This document shows positions 54,400 to 64,000 of a DNA stretch of 64,000 nt, piece by piece. The stretch is from Pseudophaeomoniella oleicola (Eukaryota > Ascomycota > Eurotiomycetes > Phaeomoniellales > Phaeomoniellaceae): assembly GCA_003868215.1 (NCBI GenBank), contig QWDQ01000013.1:186001-250000 (forward strand). The letters are read 5' to 3'. A program made the translations under genes and the position numbers. Each line of letters starts with the position of its first letter. Position 1 is the stretch's first letter. The notes below the pieces were generated by a model that had not been told where the DNA came from, searched no databases, and saw only the letters and a list, made by a program, of their open reading frames with translations.

Positions 54400-56574
54400 C
54401 TACAATTTGAATGCCGATGCGCTACTCACAAGCCCGCTGCTCTTCTCCTTCTTCCCGTCCACGTTCGTCACATCTCCCTTCGTGCTTATTACCTTGACCC
54501 CACCTTTCCTGAGGTCGTCCAGGATGTTCTTCTTCTCTTCTCGCTTGGATTTCTTCGCGAGTTTACCGCTGGATGAAGAAGCTTCTCTGGCTCGGTCGTT
54601 CTCTGCGCTCTTCTTCGCCCGCTCCTTTTCTCGTCGTCGTCGGCGGAGCTTTTCTTCACGGCTCATTTCTTCTTTGGCCACGGCATTTCCACTCTTGAGG
54701 AGGACTTCGCCTCTGCGGGCTTCAGAGTCCCTGCCGGGCGCGTATACCTCTTGTGGTGCAAGAGCACTCTGTGTGCCACCGGCAAGGCCGGCCGCAGCAG
54801 AAGGCCGGGCGTCTTCCATGCTGATCGTCGGTGCGTCCGTAACAACGGTCACATTCGCTTCTGGAATCTTAGGTTTGTAGTTCCAGTTGCTGAGCAGGTC
54901 GAGTTTGTCACTAATCTCTCTCCACACTCTCGTAATCTCAGCATGCTCCCTTTTGGTTCTCTCGTCGAGTTTATCAACGTAGTTCGGGTCTGTAGCTTTG
55001 AGGTGTTCTGTTTCGTAGATCTCTGCCAATCCTTGTTGAGGCTTGGTGTCATCAACCTCGACACGCCCTTTCCTCAGTCTCGAGGAGCTTGAAAGCTCCG
55101 GCCTTCTTTTAAGAACCTCGTCGAAATCCCGAGCGAGTATTCGGCGTTTGATGAGCTGCTCAATCTCTTCAGTAACTTCATTGGTAATGACAGGGACGGG
55201 TTTACCGGTCCTCTCAAATTCGAGATCTTCCTCGATCAGAGAGTTGACCGGTCGATCGACTGCCCGGGCTTCACCAGAAAGTGTCCAGTCACGCTTTGTA
55301 ACCGCTGCCGCTTCGAGACGGCGAATTTCTGCCATCAACTTAGCACGCTGTTTCTCATGCGTCGACATGTTGGCTGGAGCTCCGACACCGCCGTCTTCGG
55401 AATCGTCGACTTCAGATGGTTCGTCATCAAATAGATCGCGGCGAACATCTGACATGGCGCGCTGCATATCGGCTTGAACATCTTCGCCTGCTGTAGATTT
55501 CGGAGGCTGTGTCTTAGGCAAGGCACGCATTCTTTTGGTCTTTGACGGTTTTTGGGGCGGTGGGTCAAAGAAGTCGGAATACAAAATATCATTCGCGTTC
55601 TCCAGACCAGGAATATCGGCTACCATGCCTTCTTCGTCATCCATGTCGTCCTCTTCCTCATCCGATTGCGCATCGAGGTCCGCATTTCCAAATGTTGGGC
55701 CATCTTCCTCACTTTCACTTTCTTCGTCGCCGTTATCATCATTTCGAGAGTTTCCAAGTGCCTGAAGGCCTCCATCTAGTGGATTCGTAGACCAATCGAT
55801 ATCATCTTCGTCACTTGCTGCGCCATCGTCTTCTCCACGAGCATCTTGTTGTTCAAGAAATTGTGATTGGCGATTAAAATCGTCAATGGAGAAAAAGCCG
55901 TCATTCAAACCATTAGGGTCCTGTATATAGATGCCGTGTGGCCTACGGGGTTCGTCGCTCTCGCTGTCCCCATCGCTCATATTGATGTCCTCTTCGAGAT
56001 CTTCTTCGAGCAAGTCCTCATCTTCGAGGTCTTCGGCGTCATCATCTAGTACCTCATCCTCTTCCAGACTACCTTCCAGATCGTCGACATCGTCGATCTC
56101 GTCTGCATCCAACTCACTGACACCTTTGTCAAAATGTACTGCCTTTTGGGGGCCTTGATGCAGTCCCGCAGACTCGTCCTGAGCCTCACCAACTCTTAAT
56201 TTCTGCACTTCCTCTAAGCCTCGCGATACCTCGAGCTGCGCGGCATCAAGTATTCTTTTCGCTTGTTCCCAGACCTGAGCCACGTCGAAGCCATCTGTGT
56301 AGACTTGTTTTAATTGTAATATCGGTTCTTCCTCTTCTTCCAGGGTTGACCTCTTCCTTTTGCGTCGAGCCTCCTGCCTTCGGTGTGCCTGGGATTCACT
56401 GACACCATTCGCTAGTGGATCGAGGAATCTCTTTGCTGCAAGCACAGCTGCCGCATGTAGAGTAGGCGTAGGCTGGAGAAATGCCTGAGGCGCTGTCGAC
56501 AACGCTGACAAGACGTCCTGAGATGGCATCTCTAATGCATCGGCCCTTGGAAGGGTCGAGACAGCGGCGGCCAT
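54400..56574 (-). CDS. MPP10: U3 snoRNP protein MPP10
   Basis: A 724-residue intronless nucleolar protein. Mpp10 forms a subcomplex with Imp3 and Imp4 in the SSU processome and is needed for 18S rRNA maturation. The N-terminal half has long acidic runs (about 165-205 and 270-320) typical of Mpp10. The family core is clear: DGFFSIDDFNRQSQFLEQQ, LYSDFFDPPP, STHEKQRAKLMAEIRRLEAA, KRDWTLSGEARAVDRPVNSL followed by IEEDLEFERTGKPVPVITNE, RILARDFDEVLKRRPEL, and YETEHLKATDPNYVDKLDER. The C-terminus is Lys/Arg-rich, with probable nucleolar localisation signals (RRRRREKERAKKSAE). It is divergent from the Vtc5-like gene across 2.2 kb. Confidence 0.95.
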   Translation of the reverse strand: MAAAVSTLPRADALEMPSQDVLSALSTAPQAFLQPTPTLHAAAVLAAKRFLDPLANGVSESQAHRRQEARRKRKRSTLEEEEEPILQLKQVYTDGFDVAQVWEQAKRILDAAQLEVSRGLEEVQKLRVGEAQDESAGLHQGPQKAVHFDKGVSELDADEIDDVDDLEGSLEEDEVLDDDAEDLEDEDLLEEDLEEDINMSDGDSESDEPRRPHGIYIQDPNGLNDGFFSIDDFNRQSQFLEQQDARGEDDGAASDEDDIDWSTNPLDGGLQALGNSRNDDNGDEESESEEDGPTFGNADLDAQSDEEEDDMDDEEGMVADIPGLENANDILYSDFFDPPPQKPSKTKRMRALPKTQPPKSTAGEDVQADMQRAMSDVRRDLFDDEPSEVDDSEDGGVGAPANMSTHEKQRAKLMAEIRRLEAAAVTKRDWTLSGEARAVDRPVNSLIEEDLEFERTGKPVPVITNEVTEEIEQLIKRRILARDFDEVLKRRPELSSSSRLRKGRVEVDDTKPQQGLAEIYETEHLKATDPNYVDKLDERTKREHAEITRVWREISDKLDLLSNWNYKPKIPEANVTVVTDAPTISMEDARPSAAAGLAGGTQSALAPQEVYAPGRDSEARRGEVLLKSGNAVAKEEMSREEKLRRRRREKERAKKSAENDRAREASSSSGKLAKKSKREEKKNILDDLRKGGVKVISTKGDVTNVDGKKEKSSGLVSSASAFKL

Positions 56575-58769
56575 TGTTTCCCCAAGGACCTCTTGATCCT
56601 AGTCACTATGAGGAAATGCGATGCTCTCCGCCTGTGGGCTTCCGAAGAGAAATCAAATTCTGATCTGGAAGTTCCCGATGCTACGATCCCGCGTACCAGA
56701 ATTTTTAGCTCCAAGTCTGGCAGAAAACAGACCCTTCCGGTTAAGGTGCACGCTAAGAAGGCGGTAAAGCACCTTATTCTCCTTAGCTGAGATCCATTCT
56801 ATAAGAAGGTACATGGCATGTGAAGGGAAATACTGTACAGTGACTCTTGTGGTCTTTTAGAGACCCTACCTACCTTGGTTTACAATGTATCTACCTCACT
56901 AGGTACCTAATCACAGCCTCTATTGTTTTGATGTATATGGATCTTATCGTACTGTCAGTCAGCGCACAGAACCCAGCGGGGACACGATTCCATACCTTGG
57001 TAGGGTCTCCCTACACCTGCTGTATGTGATTCGAAGGATGCAACAACCGCCGACTCAACATTTGCCGATATCGTTTGCTCTGTAATTTGGCATGTAATAT
57101 TTCGCTTGTAGCTTTTCTGTGTTTCTCATGACACCTCTACGGGATCGGTAGGGGACTAAATGGATGCATTGCATATCGGGCTGTCATTTGTCATTTGCCT
57201 CGAGTGACTGGACGAATGAAACAGAGATCCTATGACACGTGGGCAATACGTTCATGGGGCTCCGAGATTTTGTTTTTCAGTGTCGCATGCTCAGTTGCCC
57301 TTTCTTGACAAGGCCCAAAATCTGTCTAATGCATGTTCATTTGGTGCGTGGTCTAGACAAGGGGGGTACATATGACCTGCTACGGTAATTACCTCGGGTA
57401 GCCTTCCGGTAGCTGTGAACAGTAGCCCGTCGACAACGATATTCCTGACATCCTCTGCATATCACAGGCCCCATTACCTGTTACTCCGGAGCCTGAAGAG
57501 TTCGTCGCCGAAAAAGTTCATGGACATCTTGTGAGTGGGATCAGGAAGAGCAAGACGATTGAGAGGAATGTCATCGATCGCCTCACTTGCATGATATCTG
57601 TATGCTTCCATGGAGAACCACCAACAATGGACTTACCAGGAGAGGAGAAACACTGGCTGGCGACTTGAGGCTTCGCTAAGCGATGCCAGCTGGGTCCGTC
57701 CAGCTAAAAAGCACTTGTTCCCCTGGCCATCCACATTGGTTTGCTCTGCTCAAGTAGTGGTGTCGTGGGAAAATTCTGCATGCCCGTCTTGTACTGTAGA
57801 CCTCCGAGGAGGACATGGAAATCTCCAAGTGTATACCATATCCTACATGGCAGACGATATCAAAAGGCGACGGACAATCTTTAGCACATCCCGGTACTGA
57901 TGCTGCAAAGTGAACTCATCAACATGCACCTCGACACTTTGTATTATCATCCGATTTGATAGGTCCCGCCGGAGGGTTCTTATGAAGCGGTTGAGGCGAA
58001 GTCAAACTGACCTGAACCCCCCGGTCTCACGGTATCTTATCGAAGTATACTACGTACCGTAGTACTAGTATGATCAAGAGAACAAGACGGTCTTTCCTAC
58101 AACAAGGAAGGATCAGATACCCCGGTCGTCGTTTCAGTATGTCGATCCACCTTGCTCAGCCCATCTTGTTCACCTAGGCTCGTGTTAGTACGTAGTAGAT
58201 CGCGTTGACTGTTCTGGATCGCCGCAAAAATAAAATTTCCTTGTCACAGCGGATACTCGTTAGTCTCAGTAGCGTCCCTTCTCGTACTATGTGAACCTGC
58301 TTCGCTGCTTAACTTCCACAACATTGATCTGAACCTCTCTCTCTTACCGCGCAGGTCGCATTGAGACACATATATCTCCATTCCTTGTCTTGTTGTAAAC
58401 CTATCTCTCGTTGTGTTTCAGCATCGTCACCATCCTGGAGTGACTGATAACGGTTAGCGACCCAATTGGTACTTAGGCCTATCCGATTTACTACATATGT
58501 ACAGTACTTGATCAACGATCCCATTGTTGCAAGCTTCATATCGACCCGAAGGGCGGCCTGCGCCTCTAACGATCTTGTGAGATACTCTTACATGCGACCA
58601 AGCTTTGGAGAGGTGTGAAGTTGGCTTGGACCTGATCAACCACCGTCTCCGAATCTCCCGCATCTCGTTCACTTCTTGTTACAAAGGTCCAGGCACACGT
58701 CGCTTTATCCGATCATCGGATCGAGTGAGCTTATAGCCTTGAACGGAACGTCTGCATTAGGATTTGGCG
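56575..58769. other. Gene-free 2.2 kb between divergent MPP10 and the SPX-protein gene
   Basis: No protein-like frame; the best (57610-57900, +) lacks any domain. ACTACGTACCGTAGTACTAG near 58045-58070 and TAGTACGTAGTAG near 58185 belong to the TACGTA palindrome family. Two or more TACCT/AGGTA palindromes occur near 56865-56910. Confidence 0.45.
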
Positions 58770-61420
58770 ATGAAGTTCGGGGAGACCCTGCAACAGAGGT
58801 CGATACCCCAATGGGCGCATTGTGAGTTGTTCGCTGCAAACTAAAGCGACTATCTGTGCTAACATGTGATCTCACAGACAATGTTGATTATGATGAGTTG
58901 AAATATCTCATCAAGGAGAGAACCAGTGCGATCAAGACAAACCCTGTATCCATTCCCGGTCAGGGTGGCCAGGACACCACATGGGACGAACTCGAACACG
59001 AACTATTTGCGCATTTGTATGACCAGCACGAGCGAGTGAACCTATTCACCAAGAGCAAGTATGGTGAAATTGAAAGACGGTTGGCGTCTCTGAGCAGACA
59101 GGTGAAACAACTAGGGCGCTCTGCCACGAAGACCACTGACCCTCGGGTCCCGGTCCAACACAGCCGAAAATTCCAGAGACTGGTTGAAGAGGCGGAGACC
59201 ATCGGCGAAGATATCCAGTCATTGTCCAGATACACGAATACCCAAAGATTGGCGTTCAAGAAAATACTTAAGAAGTATCAGAAGTGGACCGACTCGTCTA
59301 AGCTGACAATGCGAATGAACAACGAGGTGTTTAATCGGCCGTCAAGTTTTCTTCAGCCAGATCTCACCCCTTTACTTGGCCAGCTTTCTAGCTTGCAAGG
59401 AGTGCTTCGCCACGTGTCCATAAAAGGAGTTGGCAAATCAGCGCAGACATCTGCAACCGTGAACGGTACTCAATATAACAAAGGCCTCGTCCAACAAGAG
59501 CAGGAAGCCAGCGGAAGTATCATCATAAGCGAGGCTTTCAGAAACGGTGATGCTATTGACATCGATTTCGCTCTTTCTTCGACACCCTTAGGGCAAAAGA
59601 GTGGAAGGGCTGTATATTGGATACACCCGGACAATGTAGCGGAAGTAAGAGTTCTCATTCTACGCCACATGAGAGAACATGCAATGACTGCTCGACCTTC
59701 ATTATCTCGAGTTTCATCTGTCAATTCAATCGGTTCGCGGCACGGGTCTATTTCGAAAGAACTAGCCAGCAGTTCTGCAGACAGCACTAACTTTGTGCTG
59801 TTCGATGAGCTAGATGCTTTCGTGCAAGAACAAAATGCAGAAACGCTTAATCACACAGAAGATACTCCCGGTTCCTTCTCTTCAAGAGTTCTGATGCAAG
59901 CCGGATGGAACAGCGAAGCAAAGTCTGCACTGGTAATGGTCTCGGATGCCACTTCCAATGATGCACGAGGGAGTGCCACCTCGCACAGAATCGGTCGTTA
60001 TCAACTTCATCGCGTCCGTAGCAAGGACCTTAGCAAGATATTTGCCACTGAAACCAGCCATAGTAACGACGAACTGCCCAAGGGTCTGAGTGAAGTTCAG
60101 TCATGGATTGCGGAGCGTCCAAAGGTTAAACCGTTGGCACATGTCACGTCGAAGCGGTCTAGATTCGAAGGATTGGACAATGATAACAATTCTGGGATGT
60201 GGGCCACCCTGGATCAGCTCATTACCATGTCAACAGCAGACAACAGCTTCCATGTGGCCGATGATCATATGAAATCGACGCGATCGGACTTTCCCCATGC
60301 CGTTTTAGAGATCCGCTGGGAAAGGGATCCTGTTCCAGATATCGTGAATATACTGAATGGCAGCTATCTCGTAGAGCGAGTGCGTGGATTTTCGTTGCAG
60401 ATGCATGCCATCTACACTATCTGCTCACCATCAAAGGCAGCAAAACCGTTCTGGATGTCTGTCATCGACAAAGACATCCGGAAGGTTCCGCCAAAGCAAC
60501 CTAGGATATCAGTCAAAAGGAGTCCAGAAGATCCGCGAGAGCTATCCAAGGCTACCTCCGGTTCTGGACCCTCTACGGATGAGCCATCCGATCGCGGCAC
60601 CTCTTCCAACCCTATACCCTCCTCAGCAACATCCGTAGCCGATATGGCCTTTACCAACCCAGAGGCACCGCCCCAGGATCACATGAAGAAAGATACCAAG
60701 GGGCGAGCTCATGACCTCATTGCGCGACGCACGCGCTCGCCGGTCCGACGATACTGGAACGAGTTTGACGACGGTTCCGAGGCTGAGGACAATGACGTGT
60801 ATACTATCTACGTAGATCCTAACGCTTCGATCACGTTTCCTGGATACGAGAGCTTATCAAGGGCTGCTAGTTCCATCAAGGCCATAGCACGAAAAAGGAG
60901 CCGAAAGGTACTCCAGTTGTTTCACTACAAAGACTCGGATGAGGATGGGTCTCGGCAGCCCCTTTTAGGGGCACAGTCTGATGTGACTAGCCACAGTGCA
61001 GATGATAGCACGGATTCAGAACCTACGAGTCATATCTGGTCGCGCCGTACCACGAATCAGACAAAGAGTCGGGCCAGTCGTAGAGCGTTTCCAAGTGCTT
61101 CTGTACGAAGTTATCCGCGCCAGTCTCGAGAAGTCGGTCTCTTCCGTACCTACGTCGGATGTTTCATAGCAACACTTATACTTCTTTTTGTCACATCGAT
61201 CTTGGAAGGCACTGGTAGACGCAAGCTCAGGCTTGAAGTTGATGTTGGCGTGATTATCGGTGTGGTTGCAAGTCTCTGCTTCGGAATCCTTGGCTTGAGC
61301 ATGATGCTCTTGCGGAAGGAACCTTTAACGTGGCTACATCGCACGGCGGTTTTCCTTGCATTTGCTATTGTGTGTATTGCTAGCGGTATCCTTTTGGCCT
61401 CAGTTGGTGATGCCTTTTAG
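58770..61420 (+). CDS. SPX-domain vacuolar transporter chaperone subunit, Vtc5-like
   Basis: An 864-residue protein from exons 58770-58821 and 58878-61420. The N-terminal SPX domain (1 to about 155) starts MKFGETLQQRSIPQW, restored as HYNVDYDELKYLIK across the intron, and has the inositol-pyrophosphate-binding lysine cluster KKILKKYQKW (145-154). The C-terminal end has three membrane helices (FIATLILLFVTSILEG, VGVIIGVVASLCFGILGLSM and VFLAFAIVCIASGILLASVG), as in VTC subunits. The middle lacks an obvious polyphosphate-polymerase tunnel domain and is partly Ser/Thr-rich. This layout (SPX, long non-catalytic middle, three C-terminal helices, about 870 residues) fits yeast Vtc5, a regulator of vacuolar polyphosphate synthesis. 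The assignment to Vtc5 is inferred from layout. Confidence 0.78.
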
Positions 61421-61809
61421 AGATGCCTTTTAGAACTAGATTATTATAACGATTGGACCCCTCTAGAGCGAATTGTCAGAGGCCCAGAGCAAACTACATG
61501 ACCAAATTCACGATTCCTTCCTGTTTAGAGGATTTTCCGTTGCCTTTCTGTTGGTAGAAGAAAGGGAACAAGTTGAATACCATGATACTACACCGCATGT
61601 AAGAGTGACGAAGGGGAGTAATCTGCAATCCTACTGGTGGAGGGATTATCGGCGGAAGTTCGAAACAGGTTTAGCGCAATGAAGCTCATTATCTAGTACC
61701 TCATCGACGAACATTGATACCAACGTACGCTATTTGTATTCTTGGTCATTTGAACATCTTATCACCTCTGGGAAGCCGCACTTCTTGACAGCTGCGTGCT
61801 ACAAGGAAG
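61421..61809. other. Intergenic, promoter of the complex I subunit gene
   Basis: About 390 bases between two plus-strand genes, with the 3' end of the SPX gene and the promoter of the next. Nothing specific seen. Confidence 0.4.
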
Positions 61810-62597
61810 ATGGCCTCTCGAGCGAAATCAATTGCCGACCATGTTGTCCCTGTCGGAAAGGTAACAACCCTTCTTGCGTGATCCATTTCAATGCGAGATC
61901 CGAAATTGGACGTTGAGCGCTTTGCTGACTTCCTCCTCTTTCTCTGGGCCTATAGAAATACACCGTTCAATCGACTGGAATCTGGGAATTAATCCGTCGC
62001 GCCTTCGCTGTCGACCCCAACCGCTCCAACGGTGTCCCGTTGAACCCGCAATTTCGAAACCCACCGCCAGGCGACCTCGATCCCCGAGGCTACGACGACC
62101 CGGTCACAATCCCCGCCGCAGACATCGCAGACAACCCATACTGGAAACGCGACGTGCGAAGAAACTATCCCCGCCTCAGCACCGTCAGCCAAGCCGATGC
62201 CGTCGGACTCCTGACCGTGGGATCCGCGGCCGCGCCGAAGGAAGACGTGCTGCAGATCGGGGACGCGGGCGCGAAGCAGTTGGTCGCCATTCAGGAAGAA
62301 GGCGCCGATAAAGGATTGGCGGCTCTGTTCGAGAAAAAGGAGACTGCCGCGAGCGTGCTGGGCGAGAACGGAATGCCACCTTTACCCGTGAAGTTGGGTC
62401 AGAATGCGTTCAAATCCAAGGGATATCATCTTGACTCCGATCAACCGTACAAGGGCGTGTAAGTTCTCCTTCCTACCTTCTTGCTGTTTTGCTCGCCCCA
62501 GTACTTCTCCTTACGACTTGCTGCTACTACTATTTCTCATTTACTAATCTCTTGATTGGAAATTCCTTATAGATACCCTTGCCGCACCTTTGTATAA
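61810..62597 (+). CDS. NADH:ubiquinone oxidoreductase 21.3 kDa subunit
   Basis: A 192-residue accessory subunit of mitochondrial complex I, known from Neurospora as the 21.3 kDa subunit. Three exons: 61810-61860, 61956-62458 and 62573-62597. The product begins MASRAKSIADHVVPVGKKYT and continues VQSTGIWELIRRAFAVDPNR, SNGVPLNPQFRNPPPG and DDPVTIPAADIADNPYW with KRDVRRNYPRLSTV, all diagnostic of this subunit. The last exon is only 25 nt and supplies YPCRTFV and the stop, matching the conserved Tyr-Pro-Cys-Arg-Thr-Phe end. Reading through intron 2 gives a stop immediately (GTG TAA), so an unspliced model would lack these seven residues without looking wrong. Confidence 0.92.
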
Positions 62598-63251
62598 GAG
62601 AAGAGAGAGAGAGAAAAACCCCCCGTCCTCGGAAAGCAATGCATTGATCTTTTCTTTTAAACCTGTCTCTGCGTTTCTGTATATATCACAAGACATGAAA
62701 TCCCACAAAACAACAATAGATGTTTTTTTTTTTTCTTTTTTCCAACTTGATCTGATAGTCTTCCCCTCTCGTTAAACCCTTCCACTCCCCAACAATCCTT
62801 ATTGACTTCAATTCACGCGACCATCATAGTTAGTACACCTCCTGGAAATCTCCCAGAGTAATTCCTGCTGCACGCACATCAAATTGTTAGATGCTTAATC
62901 CAAGACTTAACATTCTTCCTGAGTTGTAGACCCAAACTCATAACACCAATATTTCAGGCGAGGTTGTTTAATTCCATGATTTATGTTCAATTATGGCTTG
63001 GTTTAGTGTAAGGATTGATGCAGTGGGACGGGACGGTTACGGTGGAAGAATGGGGGTTTTATTTGGGGGAATATTTATGGCTATTGTTTCGTGGTGGAGG
63101 ATTTCTGCTTATCTATTTGAAGAGTATGCAAGAATTTCGTTATTTTCGTAAAGGAGGGAGAAGATGAGAGACAGAGAGAGGGGTGTTTATGTCGTCAAGA
63201 TCTCAGTTCGACTCGGCTTCGATCTCAGGCTCAAATCCCCGACGGTACGCT
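62598..63251. other. Intergenic between convergent genes
   Basis: About 650 bases, 3' sides of the complex I subunit gene and the cytidylyltransferase gene. A T-rich run lies near 62722-62740. Nothing else seen. Confidence 0.45.
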
Positions 63252-64000
63252 TTACCAATCGGATTTCATAATCCCTTCTTTAGCCAACTTTTCCTTCTCG
63301 AGAGCTTCTAGTTCCATCTCCTCTCTCCTCTTGACGCCGTCTTCAACCGTTCCCTTTTCGCCTTTCCGTCTCTGTCGCTCTTCGAACGCTGCCCGTCCGT
63401 CCAATATCCTTCGGACAATGGTGCCGGCGTTGACATCTTGGAAGGTGTGGTCACCCACCTCGTAGAAGATGCCGAGAGATTTGGCCGCGGCGTAGGGATC
63501 GAACGGTAAAGGGACGAAGGTGGTCGGGCCGTGGTACACGGCCGAAATTGGAGCCGGGAAGGGAAGTGATCCGAGGAATGAGCCGGATGGAGAGAAAGGA
63601 GCGGAGAACACGACGGAAGAAATGTACTGGTGATATTAGATTAGTGATGGTGTACGGTTATGATTCCAAGCATGGAGATAAATATACGTACCCTGCATTG
63701 TAGTACGCATAAACCTCTTTCAAATATGTTCATGATTGGGTAATTGAGACCCTTCATGTGGTTGATCACACCATCATCGTGCACACCGGCAACGATATAT
63801 GCTGGGCTGTAATCTTCACCGAATTCGGCTCTTCTTTTAGCGACTTCGTCTTCGAGATACCATCCCGTGATTTGGCCCCTCTCTTCCTCTGACTGGACCA
63901 CCCTTTTCAGGAACTCGATATGCCCAGAAGAGAAGAGGTCGAAGCCTCCATCGACATAAATCACCCTCTGACCTGGTCGGAGTCCATGTCCATCAACTAA
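63252..64000 (-). CDS. ECT1: Ethanolamine-phosphate cytidylyltransferase, C-terminal part (cut by window edge)
   Basis: The enzyme makes CDP-ethanolamine from CTP and phosphoethanolamine in the Kennedy pathway of phosphatidylethanolamine synthesis. Present here are exon parts 64000-63692 and 63626-63252 (65-nt intron); the first cytidylyltransferase domain lies beyond the right edge. The sequence GQRVIYVDGGFDLFSSGHIE is the nucleotidyltransferase motif of the second domain (HxGH replaced by SSGH), followed by YIVAGVHDDGVINHMKGLNY and PIMNIFERGLCVLQCRYISS across the intron. The C-terminus shows FYEVGDHTFQDVNAGTIVRR, the typical end of Ect1/PCYT2, with a charged Glu/Lys tail. Fungal and animal Ect1 have two such domains and only the first is catalytic. 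Confidence 0.93.

Noticed and set aside
1-64000. CRISPR arrays, LTR elements, capsid-bearing elements or secondary-metabolite clusters
   Set aside because: No regularly spaced repeats, no paired long terminal repeats, no reverse transcriptase, integrase, capsid or polymerase frames, and no PKS, NRPS or terpene synthase genes were seen on either strand.

Overview
The window is nuclear DNA of a filamentous ascomycete (Pezizomycotina). The evidence is short spliceosomal introns (about 45-190 nt, GTAAGT-type donors, CTAAC/CTGAC-like branch sites just before AG), CT-rich leaders, genes on both strands without operons, and typical ascomycete proteins: a Cys-3/MetR sulfur bZIP, the 21.3 kDa complex I subunit, Ilv6, an Itr-type inositol transporter and a phosphoketolase. 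I cannot fix the class. Intergenic DNA is fairly long (0.3-2.9 kb) and carries recurring TACGTA-centred palindromes.

Layout, left to right: an empty 2.9 kb; CRM1/exportin-1 (-); MetR/Cys-3 bZIP (-); CHL4/CENP-N kinetochore protein (+); a steroid 5-alpha-reductase-family membrane protein (+); ILV6 (-); IMA1 inner nuclear membrane protein (-) divergent from ALG14 (+); a YciI-like protein (-); a decayed M3 metallopeptidase gene (+); a HhH-GPD protein (-); NUP84/NUP107 (-); phosphoketolase (-); SUMO (+); a 180-residue protein of unknown function (-); TRAPPC13 (-); a proline-rich single-pass membrane protein (-); an Itr-type transporter (-); peroxisomal acyl-CoA oxidase (+); a small membrane protein (-); EFM6 methyltransferase (+); MPP10 (-); an SPX-domain Vtc5-like protein (+); the complex I 21.3 kDa subunit (+); and ethanolamine-phosphate cytidylyltransferase (-), cut by the right edge.

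Almost everything is housekeeping: nuclear transport and envelope (CRM1, NUP84, IMA1, SUMO), chromosome segregation (CHL4), ribosome biogenesis (MPP10, EFM6), secretory and lipid functions (ALG14, TRAPPC13, ECT1), mitochondria (ILV6, complex I) and carbon, phosphate and sulfur metabolism (phosphoketolase, acyl-CoA oxidase, Vtc5-like, MetR). The genes do not form a pathway or secondary-metabolite cluster. I found no intact transposon, LTR element, CRISPR array, rRNA or convincing tRNA.

The most notable points are the repeated 12-bp palindrome TACTACGTAGTA and a 22-bp perfect palindrome in intergenic DNA, the phosphoketolase gene whose first coding exon is only the ATG, a multiply broken M3 peptidase gene, a HhH-GPD protein without the bifunctional-glycosylase lysine, and a CRM1 with Thr at the leptomycin-target position. 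I saw no clear new multi-gene system.
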